From Fidelibacterota bacterium (GTDB lineage Bacteria; Fidelibacterota; Marinisomatia; SCGC-AAA003-L08; TS1B11): a stretch of 64,000 nt of DNA. The translations under genes were made by a program, and so were the position numbers. Location: the NCBI GenBank assembly GCA_004124875.1, contig SCKJ01000002.1:62001-126000 (forward strand), written 5' to 3'. This document shows positions 42,123-50,772 of this stretch, one piece after another. Position 1 is the first letter of the stretch. The number at the start of each line of letters is the position of its first letter. Below the pieces are notes generated by a model. The model saw only the letters and a program-made list of their open reading frames with translations, ran no database searches and was not told where the DNA came from.

Positions 42123-42720
42123 GCTCGCGGATATCAATCGCCGGGAGGCCGTGCGGATGACGGTCCGGGATGCGCTGAGGCAATGGTCCAGGGTGCCGGA
42201 GCGGTTTCGCGGGGCCCGGCTGGGGCGGCTGTCGGCCAGTGAGCTGCCGATCAACTGGCGCAAGAGCTGGTACCTGAGCGGCCATGTCGGTTCGGGCAAG
42301 ACGCACGCCGCCTACGCCATCTATCACCAATGGCTGTCGGAGTATGTCCACCTCAGCCGCCTGAGAGGCATCCATATATGGCCGCGTGGGGTGCGGATCG
42401 AGTACATGCCGGACCTGATGAACGGTTTGCGGGCTATGGTGGGCAACGACCAGGCCGACCTCGAGGGGGCGACCCAGCGCTTGGAGGAGTGTCCCCGGCT
42501 GATCCTGGATGACCTGGGCGCCGGGCTGCAGTCCGAGTATGCCGACGACATCCTGCTGCGGCTGCTGGAGGCGCGCTACAACAACGGCCTGTACACGGGG
42601 TTCACGAGCAATCATAAGATCGGCGAGACGGGCTACAACGACCGGATACTGAGCCGCATCGCCGGCATCGTAGGGAGCAACAAGGCGGAGCTGAAGGGTA
42701 AAGATAGAAGGGTGGGGTGA
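42016..42720 (+). CDS. DnaC-like AAA+ helicase loader
   Basis: 234 residues from ATG 42016; ATG 42037 or 42067 would reduce the large overlap with the previous gene. Walker A SGHVGSGKTHAAYAI near 87-101, Walker B LILDDLGA near 160, and FTSNHKIGE sensor region match DnaC/IstB-type ATPases. It should load the host replicative helicase on phage DNA. No phage helicase or polymerase is in view, so replication depends on the host. Confidence 0.8.
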   Translation: MQARQGVMRLGEALAGAMAELGIAGYGNATRLSMTELADINRREAVRMTVRDALRQWSRVPERFRGARLGRLSASELPINWRKSWYLSGHVGSGKTHAAYAIYHQWLSEYVHLSRLRGIHIWPRGVRIEYMPDLMNGLRAMVGNDQADLEGATQRLEECPRLILDDLGAGLQSEYADDILLRLLEARYNNGLYTGFTSNHKIGETGYNDRILSRIAGIVGSNKAELKGKDRRVG

Positions 42721-42779
42721 TGGGACCTTTTGAAATTGGGCCGCTAGGGGCGTGGGCGGATAGGGAGTTGGGGGAATGA
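42720..42779 (+). CDS. 19-residue coupled micro-ORF (doubtful)
   Basis: ATG 42720 overlaps the stop of the DnaC-like gene and its own stop overlaps the next ATG (ATGA). It reads MGPFEIGPLGAWADRELGE. It may serve only to carry ribosomes to the SpeD-like gene. Confidence 0.3.
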   Translation: MGPFEIGPLGAWADRELGE

Positions 42780-43144
42780 GTTACGGGAAAAGTATATCTA
42801 TTGACTTACACGGTTGCAATGCCGACGATTTTACCAGGCGAAAGCTGCGCCAGTTTGTTCTAGCATTATGTGATTATATCAAAATGACTCCCGCCAAGCG
42901 CGTGTGGTGGGACTATCGCTGGAGTCCCTGGGCAAAACGTGAAGCCCCCGCGCACCTCAAAGGAACATCACTTGTGCAATTTATCCAAACCAGCACAATT
43001 GTTATTCACACACTTGATGATCTGGGGACTGTGTATATAGATTTATTCTCATGTAGCACTTTCAGTGCCACAGATGTTATCTATTTCTGTAAAAATTGGT
43101 TTGGTGGTAAGGTAGTTAATCACTCCATTACTGAGAGGTTTTAA
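42776..43144 (+). CDS. SpeD-like (S-adenosylmethionine decarboxylase family) protein
   Basis: 122 residues. GKSISIDLHGC near the N-terminus and QTSTIVIHTL, then VYIDLFSCS follow the prokaryotic AdoMet decarboxylase pattern. Ser73, His78 and Cys93 have the same +5 and +20 spacing as the pyruvoyl Ser63, His68 and Cys83 of the Thermotoga maritima enzyme. The residues around the cleavage point differ (TST instead of ESH). The family self-cleaves to a pyruvoyl decarboxylase; some members act on arginine or ornithine instead of AdoMet. The stop overlaps the DUF3326 start (TAATG), so the two are translated together. Confidence 0.72.
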   Translation: MSYGKSISIDLHGCNADDFTRRKLRQFVLALCDYIKMTPAKRVWWDYRWSPWAKREAPAHLKGTSLVQFIQTSTIVIHTLDDLGTVYIDLFSCSTFSATDVIYFCKNWFGGKVVNHSITERF

Positions 43145-44130
43145 TGAATGTCATAATGATAGTACCAACAGGGATTGGCGCTGAGATCGGCGGCCATGCT
43201 GGTGATGCCAACCCTGCCGCAAAGCTGCTGGGGGCAGTGAGCGATCTTTTGATCGTTCACCCGAACGTAGTTAATGCTTCGGACATCAATGAAATGCCTG
43301 CGAACGCCCTGTACGTTGACGGCTACATGCTGGATGGATTCATCGCTGGGGAGATCGACCTGAAGCCAGGATATAACCGAAAGATTTTGGTTGCCGTGAA
43401 TCATCCCGTGACGAATCAGACGGTCAACGCGGTGTCTGCCGCCCGGGCTACCATTGGCGCGGATTATGAAATTATAGAATTAAACACTCCATTGAGAATG
43501 ATTGCCGAATATGACGATGACGGATCCGCGACCGGTGATGTTTCCGGCTGGGAGGAACTGGTCGATCAGGTCCGCGATCTGGATTTCGATGCGCTCGCCA
43601 TAGCCACCCAGATCGAGATAGATAAGTCCGTGGCGATGAAGTATCTGAGCGACGGAGGCGTCAATCCTTGGGGCGGCGTGGAAGCCAAGGCTTCGCGGTT
43701 GATCTCGGCGGAGATACCGAAGCCAGTTGCTCACGCGCCCATCGAGACCGGCACGTTGGGGGATTACCGGGAGATCGTTGACCCTCGCGTGGCTGCCGAG
43801 ATCGTTTCTGAGTGTTACATCCACTGTCTTCTCAAGGGACTGCATCGTGCTCCGCAGATCGGGCCAGGATTGTCCAACTCCGACATCGATTTCCTGGTCT
43901 CTCCTGACGGCTGTTGGGGATTTCCGCACAGAAACGCACTGGCCGCCGGGATAGAAGTCATCATGGTCAAAGAGAATAAGACCATTTATGATGAGCGACA
44001 TTCTTTCACGACCGTCGCGGAGAATTACCTCGAAGCGGCCGGCATCATCGCAGCACGAAACGCTGGTATCATGCCGTCATCAGTGCGCCGACCATTGCCC
44101 AAGACCACAATTCATTTTAATAATGACTGA
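43144..44130 (+). CDS. DUF3326 family protein
   Basis: 328 residues. VPTGIGAEIGGHAGDANPAA at the start, then HPNVVNASDI, ALYVDGYMLDGF, the NPWGGVEAKASRLIS block, PVAHAPI, GLHRAPQI, MVKENKT and a C-terminal YLEAAGIIAARNAGI are the conserved blocks of DUF3326, known mainly from cyanobacteria and plants and without an established function. No signal or membrane segment. The many conserved polar loops suggest an enzyme. Coupling to the SpeD-like gene predicts a shared small-molecule pathway. Confidence 0.8.
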   Translation: MNVIMIVPTGIGAEIGGHAGDANPAAKLLGAVSDLLIVHPNVVNASDINEMPANALYVDGYMLDGFIAGEIDLKPGYNRKILVAVNHPVTNQTVNAVSAARATIGADYEIIELNTPLRMIAEYDDDGSATGDVSGWEELVDQVRDLDFDALAIATQIEIDKSVAMKYLSDGGVNPWGGVEAKASRLISAEIPKPVAHAPIETGTLGDYREIVDPRVAAEIVSECYIHCLLKGLHRAPQIGPGLSNSDIDFLVSPDGCWGFPHRNALAAGIEVIMVKENKTIYDERHSFTTVAENYLEAAGIIAARNAGIMPSSVRRPLPKTTIHFNND

Positions 44131-44557
44131 CACCTTGGCCATGTTGGCGGCGCTGGCTATGGCTGGGGTTATCCTATGGGTGATACACCTGCTGCTCGAT
44201 CCACCGTTTTGGCTACGACTGCGGCGGTATAAGAAAGCCCTAAGGTTGGGGATGATGACCATGAATGAGATACGGGTGGCCGAAGGTCTGACGCCGCTGA
44301 GTCATGCTACCAATGGGAGCCTGCAGGATATCAAGGTAACCAAACAGCCGAGACTGCGGTGGTATCACCGCTTGCTCTACCGGTTACCGGTGGTGCGGAC
44401 GATCGGCTACCACAGGTATATGGACGGATATGATAAAGGTATCGATAATGGGATAGAGGCGGGAATCAATACGGGTCTGGCCAGCCGCGGTAAGAAGGGG
44501 AAGGTGAAGCAGAGAGAGATCACCCGGGCGCGAAATCATGCCGGTGCCCTGCGATGA
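44123..44557 (+). CDS. Membrane protein of unknown function
   Basis: 144 residues from ATG 44123, overlapping the DUF3326 gene by eight bases. One strong membrane segment (about 4-24, LAMLAALAMAGVILWVIHLL), then a basic cytoplasmic region. A short MTMNEIRVAEGLTPL segment resembles the end of portal proteins but nothing else does. Confidence 0.5.
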   Translation: MTDTLAMLAALAMAGVILWVIHLLLDPPFWLRLRRYKKALRLGMMTMNEIRVAEGLTPLSHATNGSLQDIKVTKQPRLRWYHRLLYRLPVVRTIGYHRYMDGYDKGIDNGIEAGINTGLASRGKKGKVKQREITRARNHAGALR

Positions 44558-44799
44558 GCGGCGTCGGACCATATAAATTTATACTGGAAGCCGAGGAGGA
44601 TAAAGCGGCGTTGGTAAACGATACCTACCTGAAGAATATCAAGATACGTTATATGTACCGAGGGATGACAGTGGCAAAACCGTCGCTCACCTATGATGAA
44701 AAGGTGGCCGTGCTGGCCGACGAGTTTCTTTTGGGAATAAAAGCCATTGAGAAGGCCATCCGGAAGCGGCCTAAAAGTTTGGAATCAACGCCCACCTGA
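44554..44799 (+). CDS. Small phage protein of unknown function
   Basis: 81 residues, coupled to the previous gene by a four-base overlap (ATGA). Mixed alpha/beta with a basic tail (AIRKRPKSLE). It is the last gene of the early operon before the inverted-repeat region. Confidence 0.45.
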   Translation: MSGVGPYKFILEAEEDKAALVNDTYLKNIKIRYMYRGMTVAKPSLTYDEKVAVLADEFLLGIKAIEKAIRKRPKSLESTPT

Positions 44800-44814
44800 T
44801 CTGTCCGGACCTGC

Positions 44815-44892
44815 CAGTAGGGTAAATCAGCTACCCTGCTCCTCTACCAACCTACCGTAATTACCCTACTGAAAAGTAGGGTGATTTACCCA
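44815..44892. promoter_or_regulatory. Inverted-repeat cluster before the late operon
   Basis: Three (a)gtagggta / taccctac type elements: agtagggta near 44816-44824, taccctg near 44832, then a perfect hairpin accctact-gaaa-agtagggt at 44863-44882 followed by gatttaccc. The repeated gggta/taccc blocks suggest operator sites for a late regulator or a strong RNA hairpin at the early/late junction. Confidence 0.5.
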
Positions 44893-44960
44893 AAATAGCC
44901 GGTCACCTTTACGCGCGTAATGAGAATCACGCCCGCTAATGATCACGCGCGAGGCCTGCC

Positions 44961-45275
44961 ATGCCAGACCTACCTCCGTCCTACCTGCAAGAAAAGAATC
45001 GTCAACGCCATGGTGGCGACGGACGGCCGTCGGCACATCGCCGCGGGTACGGGCCCCGATGGCGGCGCTACCGGCTGGGGTTCCTTCGAGAGCACAACTT
45101 TTGCGTCCGGTGCAAAGCTGATGGCCAGCAGACTGTGGCGACAGTGGTTGACCATGTCGTGCCGCATCAAGGGCCTGATGACCCGAGGTTTTGGGATCCT
45201 GGAAACCATCAGGCGCTGTGCAAGCGCTGCCATGATCGCAAAACGGCCACTCAAGATGGTGGTTTCGGGCGCTGA
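44961..45275 (+). CDS. HNH endonuclease of the DNA-packaging module
   Basis: 104 residues. YGPRWRRYRLGFLREHNFCV and RCKADG lead to the core VVDHVVPHQG, WDPGNHQALCKRCHDRKTA, giving the His, Asn, His residues and two zinc CxxC pairs. Such a gene next to terminase is typical of cos-type HK97 phages (HK97 gp74), where it aids terminase cleavage. Confidence 0.85.
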   Translation: MPDLPPSYLQEKNRQRHGGDGRPSAHRRGYGPRWRRYRLGFLREHNFCVRCKADGQQTVATVVDHVVPHQGPDDPRFWDPGNHQALCKRCHDRKTATQDGGFGR

Positions 45276-45367
45276 CGGGGTAGGGGGGGTAAATCTCTAC
45301 GTCCCCTGGAGCCAAGACCGTGTGCCATTTCGCTTTTCGGAGCGCACTAATAGAGGAGGGGGGGGGT

Positions 45368-45850
45368 ATGATCAGGGGTAGAACACCACAGCCCACTGTT
45401 GTTAAGAAGCTCCTCGACACTGGCCGGCGGCGGATCGATCCCGCCATCTCCGAGCCATCTGTGTCAGCGGCGATTCCGGCCATGCCCAATTGGCTCAAGG
45501 GTGAAGCGGCCGCCGAGTGGAAGCGCATGGGGAAGGAGCTGAAAGACGTAGGTCTCATTGGCAAAATCGACCGCGCCGCCTTCACCTCCTATTGCCTCGC
45601 ATGGGCCAAACTCAAGAAGGCTACCCAACAATTAGAGGGCGCGGGGAAGGGCAAGGGCTACACGATAGTAACTCCCAATGGATATCCTGCCATGAGCACC
45701 TGGCTGGCCATTCAGAATAAGGCCATGGATCAGGTGGCGAAGTTCCTGGTAGAGTTTGGGATGAGCCCGGCTGCCCGGGCCCGTATCAAAGTGGTGGTGG
45801 GTGCTGAGCAAGGTGACCTATTCGCAGGTTGGAGGATCCATCGGAACTGA
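45368..45850 (+). CDS. Terminase small subunit, P27 family
   Basis: 160 residues from ATG 45368, after a ggaggggggggt ribosome site. MPNWLKGEAAAEWKRMGKEL, then LIGKIDRAAFTSYCLAWAKL and GYPAMSTWLAIQNKAMDQVA are the three conserved helices of Terminase_4/P27. It recognises the packaging site. The stop overlaps the large subunit start (TGATG). Confidence 0.85.
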   Translation: MIRGRTPQPTVVKKLLDTGRRRIDPAISEPSVSAAIPAMPNWLKGEAAAEWKRMGKELKDVGLIGKIDRAAFTSYCLAWAKLKKATQQLEGAGKGKGYTIVTPNGYPAMSTWLAIQNKAMDQVAKFLVEFGMSPAARARIKVVVGAEQGDLFAGWRIHRN

Positions 45851-47520
45851 TGGATGCCACGACCCAATACGCAAGTGATGTCCTGGATGGCACTATCCTT
45901 GCTGGCCCGTATGTGCGCCAGGCCTGTCAACGCCATATGGATGATCTGGAGAACGGCGCCGAGCGGGGGCTCCACTTCGACATCGAGGCAGCCCAACGCG
46001 GCTTCGAGTTTTTCGAGTTTCTGGTATTGCCGTCAGAGGACGGCGGCCTCAAGCGTTTCATCCTTGAGCCTTCCCAGCAATTCATCGTCGGCTCACTATT
46101 AGGGTGGTATGGCGTAGATGGCTTCCGCCGTTTTCATTACGCCTACATCGAGGAGGGTAAAGGCGCCGGCAAAACACCTATGGCCGCGGGGCTTTGTGAC
46201 TATGGCCTGATGGCCGACGATGAGCAGGATGCCCAGGTATTCTCGACTGCCGTCTCCCGCGACCAGGCTGGCATCGCCTTTCAGGATGGCAAGAGCATGA
46301 TCTCACGCTCCCCTGAGCTCCGCAAGCATGTCAAGATTCACGAGCACAGCATTACCTATCTGCCGAGCCGCAGCACCTTCAAGCCCCTCTCATCTGAAGG
46401 CAGCACCATGGAGGGCTTCCGGCCACATTTCGTTTCGATCGATGAACTCCATCGCCACAAGTCACCGGTGGTTGTCGAGCGGATGCACAGCGGAACAAAG
46501 GGCCGGCGCCAACCGCTGATCGTCGAAATCACCAACGCCGGATCGGATCGGCAATCGATCTGCTTCAAGCATCACAACTATGGCCTGCAGATCCTTGAGA
46601 AGTCCATCTCCAATGACCGCTGGTTTTTCTACATCTGCGCTTTGGATAAGGATGACGACTGGACAGATCCCGATGTCTGGATCAAGACCAATCCACTGAT
46701 CGGTGTGACGGTCACCCATGAGTACCTGGCGGAGCGCGTCAAGATGGCCAACGATATCCCCTCCGAGGCCAACAACGTCAAGCGTCTCAACTTTTGCATG
46801 TGGACCCAGACCGATGAGAAGTGGCTCGACTCTGAGAAGTGGGCCTCCCTGTATGTCGAGCGTGAGGAGGGCGACCTGGGCCCGGCTGTTTGCTTCGGGT
46901 TGGACCAGGCGGAGAAGGTTGATTTCACTGCGCAGGTATTCTACTTCCCGTCTGATCCGGAGGGTGGCCGCGACAAGCCCTATATCACCAGTTACTTCTG
47001 GCTTCCTAAAGGCAGTATCGATCGCCGGCAGGATCCCGCCATCCGTGATCAGTTGCGCGCCTGGGCAGACCAGGATTGGCTCACCTTGACTGCTGGCAGC
47101 GTCATCGACTTTGAGCAGGTAGACCAGGAGCTCATCGCCAACGCACAATACTTCGGCACAGGGCTGATGGCCTATGATCCATACCGTGCCACCCGCACGG
47201 CCCTCAAACTTCAGGAGGCGGGCATCGAGCCCAAGGAATTCCGGCAGGGCGTCCAGTCTATGAGTGAGCCGAGCATGGAACTTGAGCGCCTCATCCTCTC
47301 CGGTGAGATAGAGCACGACGGCAACCCTGTCCTCACCTGGATGATCGGCAATGCCGTGAAGGTCCAGGACACCAATGGAAACATCAAGCCCGATCGCTCC
47401 CGCAGCGCCGACAAGATCGATGGCGTGATCAGCCTGGTCATGGCAATCGGCATGGCCACCCTGCGCGGTTACGGCCCATCCGTCTATGAGAATCGAGGTG
47501 TGGTATTCCTGGACAACTAA
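45850..47520 (+). CDS. terL: Terminase large subunit
   Basis: 556 residues from ATG 45850. ATPase Walker A EEGKGAGKTPMAA near 101-113, Walker B SIDELHRHK with Asp198-Glu199, and a C-terminal RNase H-like nuclease with FGLDQAEKVDF and YDPYRAT near 439. It matches the HK97-type Terminase_1 family that pairs with P27 small subunits. It pumps DNA into the prohead and cuts concatemers. Confidence 0.9.
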   Translation: MDATTQYASDVLDGTILAGPYVRQACQRHMDDLENGAERGLHFDIEAAQRGFEFFEFLVLPSEDGGLKRFILEPSQQFIVGSLLGWYGVDGFRRFHYAYIEEGKGAGKTPMAAGLCDYGLMADDEQDAQVFSTAVSRDQAGIAFQDGKSMISRSPELRKHVKIHEHSITYLPSRSTFKPLSSEGSTMEGFRPHFVSIDELHRHKSPVVVERMHSGTKGRRQPLIVEITNAGSDRQSICFKHHNYGLQILEKSISNDRWFFYICALDKDDDWTDPDVWIKTNPLIGVTVTHEYLAERVKMANDIPSEANNVKRLNFCMWTQTDEKWLDSEKWASLYVEREEGDLGPAVCFGLDQAEKVDFTAQVFYFPSDPEGGRDKPYITSYFWLPKGSIDRRQDPAIRDQLRAWADQDWLTLTAGSVIDFEQVDQELIANAQYFGTGLMAYDPYRATRTALKLQEAGIEPKEFRQGVQSMSEPSMELERLILSGEIEHDGNPVLTWMIGNAVKVQDTNGNIKPDRSRSADKIDGVISLVMAIGMATLRGYGPSVYENRGVVFLDN

Positions 47521-47588
47521 CCCTGCGCACCCGTATCGCCAACGCTTTCCGCGCACTCAAATGGAGCGGCCATCCGAGCGATCCGAAG

Positions 47589-48854
47589 TTGGTAGCCATG
47601 TTTGGCGGCGCCGATGATGACACGGGCCTGCTGATCAACTCCGACTCGGCCGCCAAGTTGGCCATCGCCTATGCCTGCGTGAAGCTGCTTTCCTTTCAGG
47701 TGGCCATGCTTCCGCTGATCCTTTATCGACGTCTGCCCAATGGTGGCAAGGAACGCGATCCTAGCCATCCGCTCTACCCTGTTTTGCATGACCGCCCCAA
47801 CCGCCGGCAGACCTCGATCCAGTGGCGGCAGCTGTGCCAGTGGCATGTGCTGATGCGCGGCAACGCCTACTCGCGGATCATCCATAGCGGTGGCAACCCG
47901 GTAGAGGAACTGTGGCCCTTGGATCCCGATCGGATGCGGCCTTTCCTGGCGCCTGATGGCAAGCGCGCCTATGCCTACCAGACTGATACAGGCGGCCAGA
48001 AGATCTACCTGCAGGATGAGATTCTGCACATCATGGGGCCCAGCCTGGACGGCATCGTGGGTCTTAACCCGATCGAATACCACCGCCTGACAGTTGGCCT
48101 GGGGGTGGCCTTCCAGAAAAAGCGCGGGCGGCACTACAAGAATAATGCGATGCCCGGCCTGATCCTGGAGACGCCTGGCAAGTTGTCAACGACGGCGTTG
48201 CAAAACTTGAAAGAATCGTGGGCCGGCCGTCATCAAGGTGTGGAGAATACCGGCAGGACTGGCGTCCTGGAGCAGGGAGTGATCGCTAAAGTTCTATCGT
48301 TCTCGCCGGCGGATTCACAGGATCTGGAGTCCAACAAGCTGACCCTCCTGGATGTCTGCCGCATCTTCGGTATGCAACCGCACAAGGTCCAGATTTTGGA
48401 TGATGCCACCTACAGCAATATCGAGGAGCAGGGATTGGAATTCGTCACCGACTCCCTGATGCCGTGGCTGATCACCTGGGAGCAGAGCATCAACATGAGC
48501 CTGCTGTCTGATGCCTCCCGCCGGACCCATTACGTCGAGCACCTGGTGGACGCCCTCCTGCGCGGTAATCAAAAGGCCCGCTTTGAGTCCTACGCCATAG
48601 GCCGGCAATGGGGCTGGCTCTCCACCAACGATATTCTACATCGTGAAAATATGAATCCAGTGGCGTGGGGCGATGATGACCACATGGTGCCCATGAACAT
48701 GATGCTGGCTGCCGGCATGAAGCCGATCGGTGGGACGGACAAGAATATGCGCGAGGTCCTGCAGCGGATGGGACTGCGGCTCCCCGAGCCATCCGATGGG
48801 CTCGTGCCTGAACTATCCAACAATGACAACGAGGAGAACAACCATGCCACCTGA
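47589..48854 (+). CDS. Portal protein, HK97 family
   Basis: 421 residues from TTG 47589. Conserved blocks INSDSAAKLAIAYACVKLLS, PLYPVLHDRPN, ILHIMGPSLDGIVGLNPIEY and FGMQPHKVQ are typical of HK97 portals. The frame stays open upstream, reading RTRIANAFRALKW, which resembles the usual portal N-terminus, but offers only CTG 47523 or ATT 47505 as starts. The true start may therefore be noncanonical. It forms the dodecameric ring for DNA entry. Confidence 0.87.
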   Translation: MVAMFGGADDDTGLLINSDSAAKLAIAYACVKLLSFQVAMLPLILYRRLPNGGKERDPSHPLYPVLHDRPNRRQTSIQWRQLCQWHVLMRGNAYSRIIHSGGNPVEELWPLDPDRMRPFLAPDGKRAYAYQTDTGGQKIYLQDEILHIMGPSLDGIVGLNPIEYHRLTVGLGVAFQKKRGRHYKNNAMPGLILETPGKLSTTALQNLKESWAGRHQGVENTGRTGVLEQGVIAKVLSFSPADSQDLESNKLTLLDVCRIFGMQPHKVQILDDATYSNIEEQGLEFVTDSLMPWLITWEQSINMSLLSDASRRTHYVEHLVDALLRGNQKARFESYAIGRQWGWLSTNDILHRENMNPVAWGDDDHMVPMNMMLAAGMKPIGGTDKNMREVLQRMGLRLPEPSDGLVPELSNNDNEENNHAT

Positions 48855-49503
48855 TATTGCAGCCTTGACCCAAGCCGCCGAGCGGTTCCAGGCGGAGCCA
48901 TCTGCAGCCGGTAACCAGAACGGTGACCACGAACTGCGCATGGGCGGCGCCTGCGAACTGCGCATGGATGGCGATGACGAGCACCCCACGCGAACGATCT
49001 CCGGCTATGCGGCCGTATTCAATCAGCCCGCGGACATCGGTTACTACACTGAGGAGATCGCTCCTGGAGCCTTTGCGGAATCGCTCCGCCAGGACGACGT
49101 GGTGGCTCTCTTCAATCACGATCCTAATCTGCTTCTTGGCCGCAGCTCTGGTGGCACCTTGCGCCTGGTGGAAGACGACCGGGGACTGCACTACGAGTTT
49201 GACGTGCCCGATACCCAGGCTGGTCAGGACCTGGTGACCAGCGTCGAGCGCAAGGACGTGATTGGTTCCTCGTTCGCCTTCCGCACTCTCGATGACGAGT
49301 GGTCAACCAAGGACGGTGAGCCCTTCCGCCTGATCACGCGGGCAAAACTTTTCGACGTATCGCCGGTGACCTATCCGGCCTACCGAACCACTTCAGTCGC
49401 CGCGCGGTCTCTTGATCGCTTCATTGATGAGCATCGGCCAACGCTTGAACCTTGGCAGATGGACCTCATGCGACGGAGACAGCTACTGGCTGAAACACAG
49501 TAA
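48844..49503 (+). CDS. Prohead maturation protease, HK97 family
   Basis: 219 residues from ATG 48844. ISGYAAVFNQPADIGYYTEE, ALFNHDPNLLLGR with the catalytic His, and IGSSFAF with the serine match the U35 HK97 protease. The N-terminal 45 residues are variable. It cleaves the capsid delta domain and itself during maturation. Overlaps the portal gene by 11 bases. Confidence 0.87.
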   Translation: MPPDIAALTQAAERFQAEPSAAGNQNGDHELRMGGACELRMDGDDEHPTRTISGYAAVFNQPADIGYYTEEIAPGAFAESLRQDDVVALFNHDPNLLLGRSSGGTLRLVEDDRGLHYEFDVPDTQAGQDLVTSVERKDVIGSSFAFRTLDDEWSTKDGEPFRLITRAKLFDVSPVTYPAYRTTSVAARSLDRFIDEHRPTLEPWQMDLMRRRQLLAETQ

Positions 49504-49509
49504 AACGAA

Positions 49510-49515
49510 AGGAGG
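49510..49515 (+). promoter_or_regulatory. Strong ribosome binding site of the capsid gene
   Basis: AGGAGG five bases before ATG 49521. A second AGGAGG stands at 50759-50764 before the next gene. The consensus sites fit the high output needed for capsid components. Confidence 0.7.
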
Positions 49516-49520
49516 CAGTC

Positions 49521-50741
49521 ATGCCTAATCTGAAGGATCTGAGAGAGGAGCGCGGCACGCTAGTCAAACAGGCCCGCGATATCCTCGATAAGGCCGAGGA
49601 GGAAAAGCGAGTCGTCACCGAGGAGGAGGATAAACAGTGGAGCAAGCTCATTGACGGCTCGGACAAACTCCGCGACACTATCGTGATGCAGGAGCGCCAG
49701 CTGGAGGCCGAACGCGAGGCCGCCGAGACGGCCCTGGAGCATCAGGTGGCAGCACCGGGTGGCGACTCCGAGCGCGCTGCCGAGGCAAGGGTTTTGGCCT
49801 TCCGGTCATGGCTACAAGTTGGCAAAGCAGTCACTGATGAGGCTTCACCTGAAGTGCGCGCCCTGCAGGCGGACATCGATATCTCAGGTGGCTATATGAA
49901 GCCACCCATTGAGTTTATCAACCAACTCATCCAGGATGTGGACAATATGGTCTTCATCCGGCAAAAGGCGACGATTCATCAGTTAACCTCTTCCGACTCG
50001 CTGGGCGCTCCATCGCTCGATGCGGATGTGGAGGATTTCACCTGGACGACCGAGATTGCCTCAGCAGATGAGGACACCCAGATGGCGTTCGGCGCCCGGG
50101 AATTGAGCACCCATCCGGCAGCCAAATTGGTGAAGGTTAGCAAGAAGCTGTTGCGGCTTTCTGCTATTCCGGCGGAGGACCTGGTCCGGGCGCGCCTGGC
50201 CTACAAGAAAGGCATCACCGAGGAAAAAGCCTACATGACGGGGTCTGGCGCAAACCAGCCGCTGGGTCTGTTCACCGCTTCTGACCAGGGGATCAGCACT
50301 GGCCGTGATGTCTCTACCGATAACACGACAACTGCGCCGACCTTTGATGGGTTAATCAATGCCCTTTACAGTCTCGTGTCGGCCCATCAGCAGAATGCGG
50401 AATGGATATTCCACCGAGATGTGGTGAAGTTGCTCGCCAAGATCAAAGACGGCGAGGGCCAGTATATCTGGCGACAGTCAATTGTCGATGGAACTCCTGA
50501 CACACTGCTAAACCGTCCCGTCAATCAGAGCGAGTACGCGCCCAACACCTTAACCACCGGGCTCTACGTGGGCCTGATTGGTGATCTTAAATACTACTGG
50601 ATTGCCGATTCCCTGGACCTCGTGATCCAGCGCCTGGATGAGTTGTACGCAGCCACTCACCAGGTTGGCTTTATTGCCGAGTTCGAGGGTGACGGTATGC
50701 CGGTGCTGGAAAACGCCTTTGCCCGCGTAAAACTGGGCTAA
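49521..50741 (+). CDS. Major capsid protein, HK97 fold
   Basis: 406 residues. A coiled-coil scaffold-like delta domain (1-85, LREERGTLVKQARDILDKAE) is followed by the capsid fold: GGYMKPPIEFINQLIQDVD, TWTTEIASADEDTQMAFGAR, KVSKKLLRLSAIPAEDLVRA and GSGANQPLGLF. The protease would remove the delta domain near residues 85-95. Typical length for HK97-type capsids. Confidence 0.92.
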   Translation: MPNLKDLREERGTLVKQARDILDKAEEEKRVVTEEEDKQWSKLIDGSDKLRDTIVMQERQLEAEREAAETALEHQVAAPGGDSERAAEARVLAFRSWLQVGKAVTDEASPEVRALQADIDISGGYMKPPIEFINQLIQDVDNMVFIRQKATIHQLTSSDSLGAPSLDADVEDFTWTTEIASADEDTQMAFGARELSTHPAAKLVKVSKKLLRLSAIPAEDLVRARLAYKKGITEEKAYMTGSGANQPLGLFTASDQGISTGRDVSTDNTTTAPTFDGLINALYSLVSAHQQNAEWIFHRDVVKLLAKIKDGEGQYIWRQSIVDGTPDTLLNRPVNQSEYAPNTLTTGLYVGLIGDLKYYWIADSLDLVIQRLDELYAATHQVGFIAEFEGDGMPVLENAFARVKLG

Positions 50742-50772
50742 CCATTTACCTCACCGAAAGGAGGAAAACCAA

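Noticed and set aside
44123..44557. Portal-like MNEIRVAEGLTPL motif in a small membrane protein
   Set aside because: Only the short motif matches, the true portal gene is at 47589, and the rest is a single-pass membrane protein.
46462..47556. Leftward open frame of 364 codons
   Set aside because: Opposite the terminase large subunit; no ribosome site or domain.
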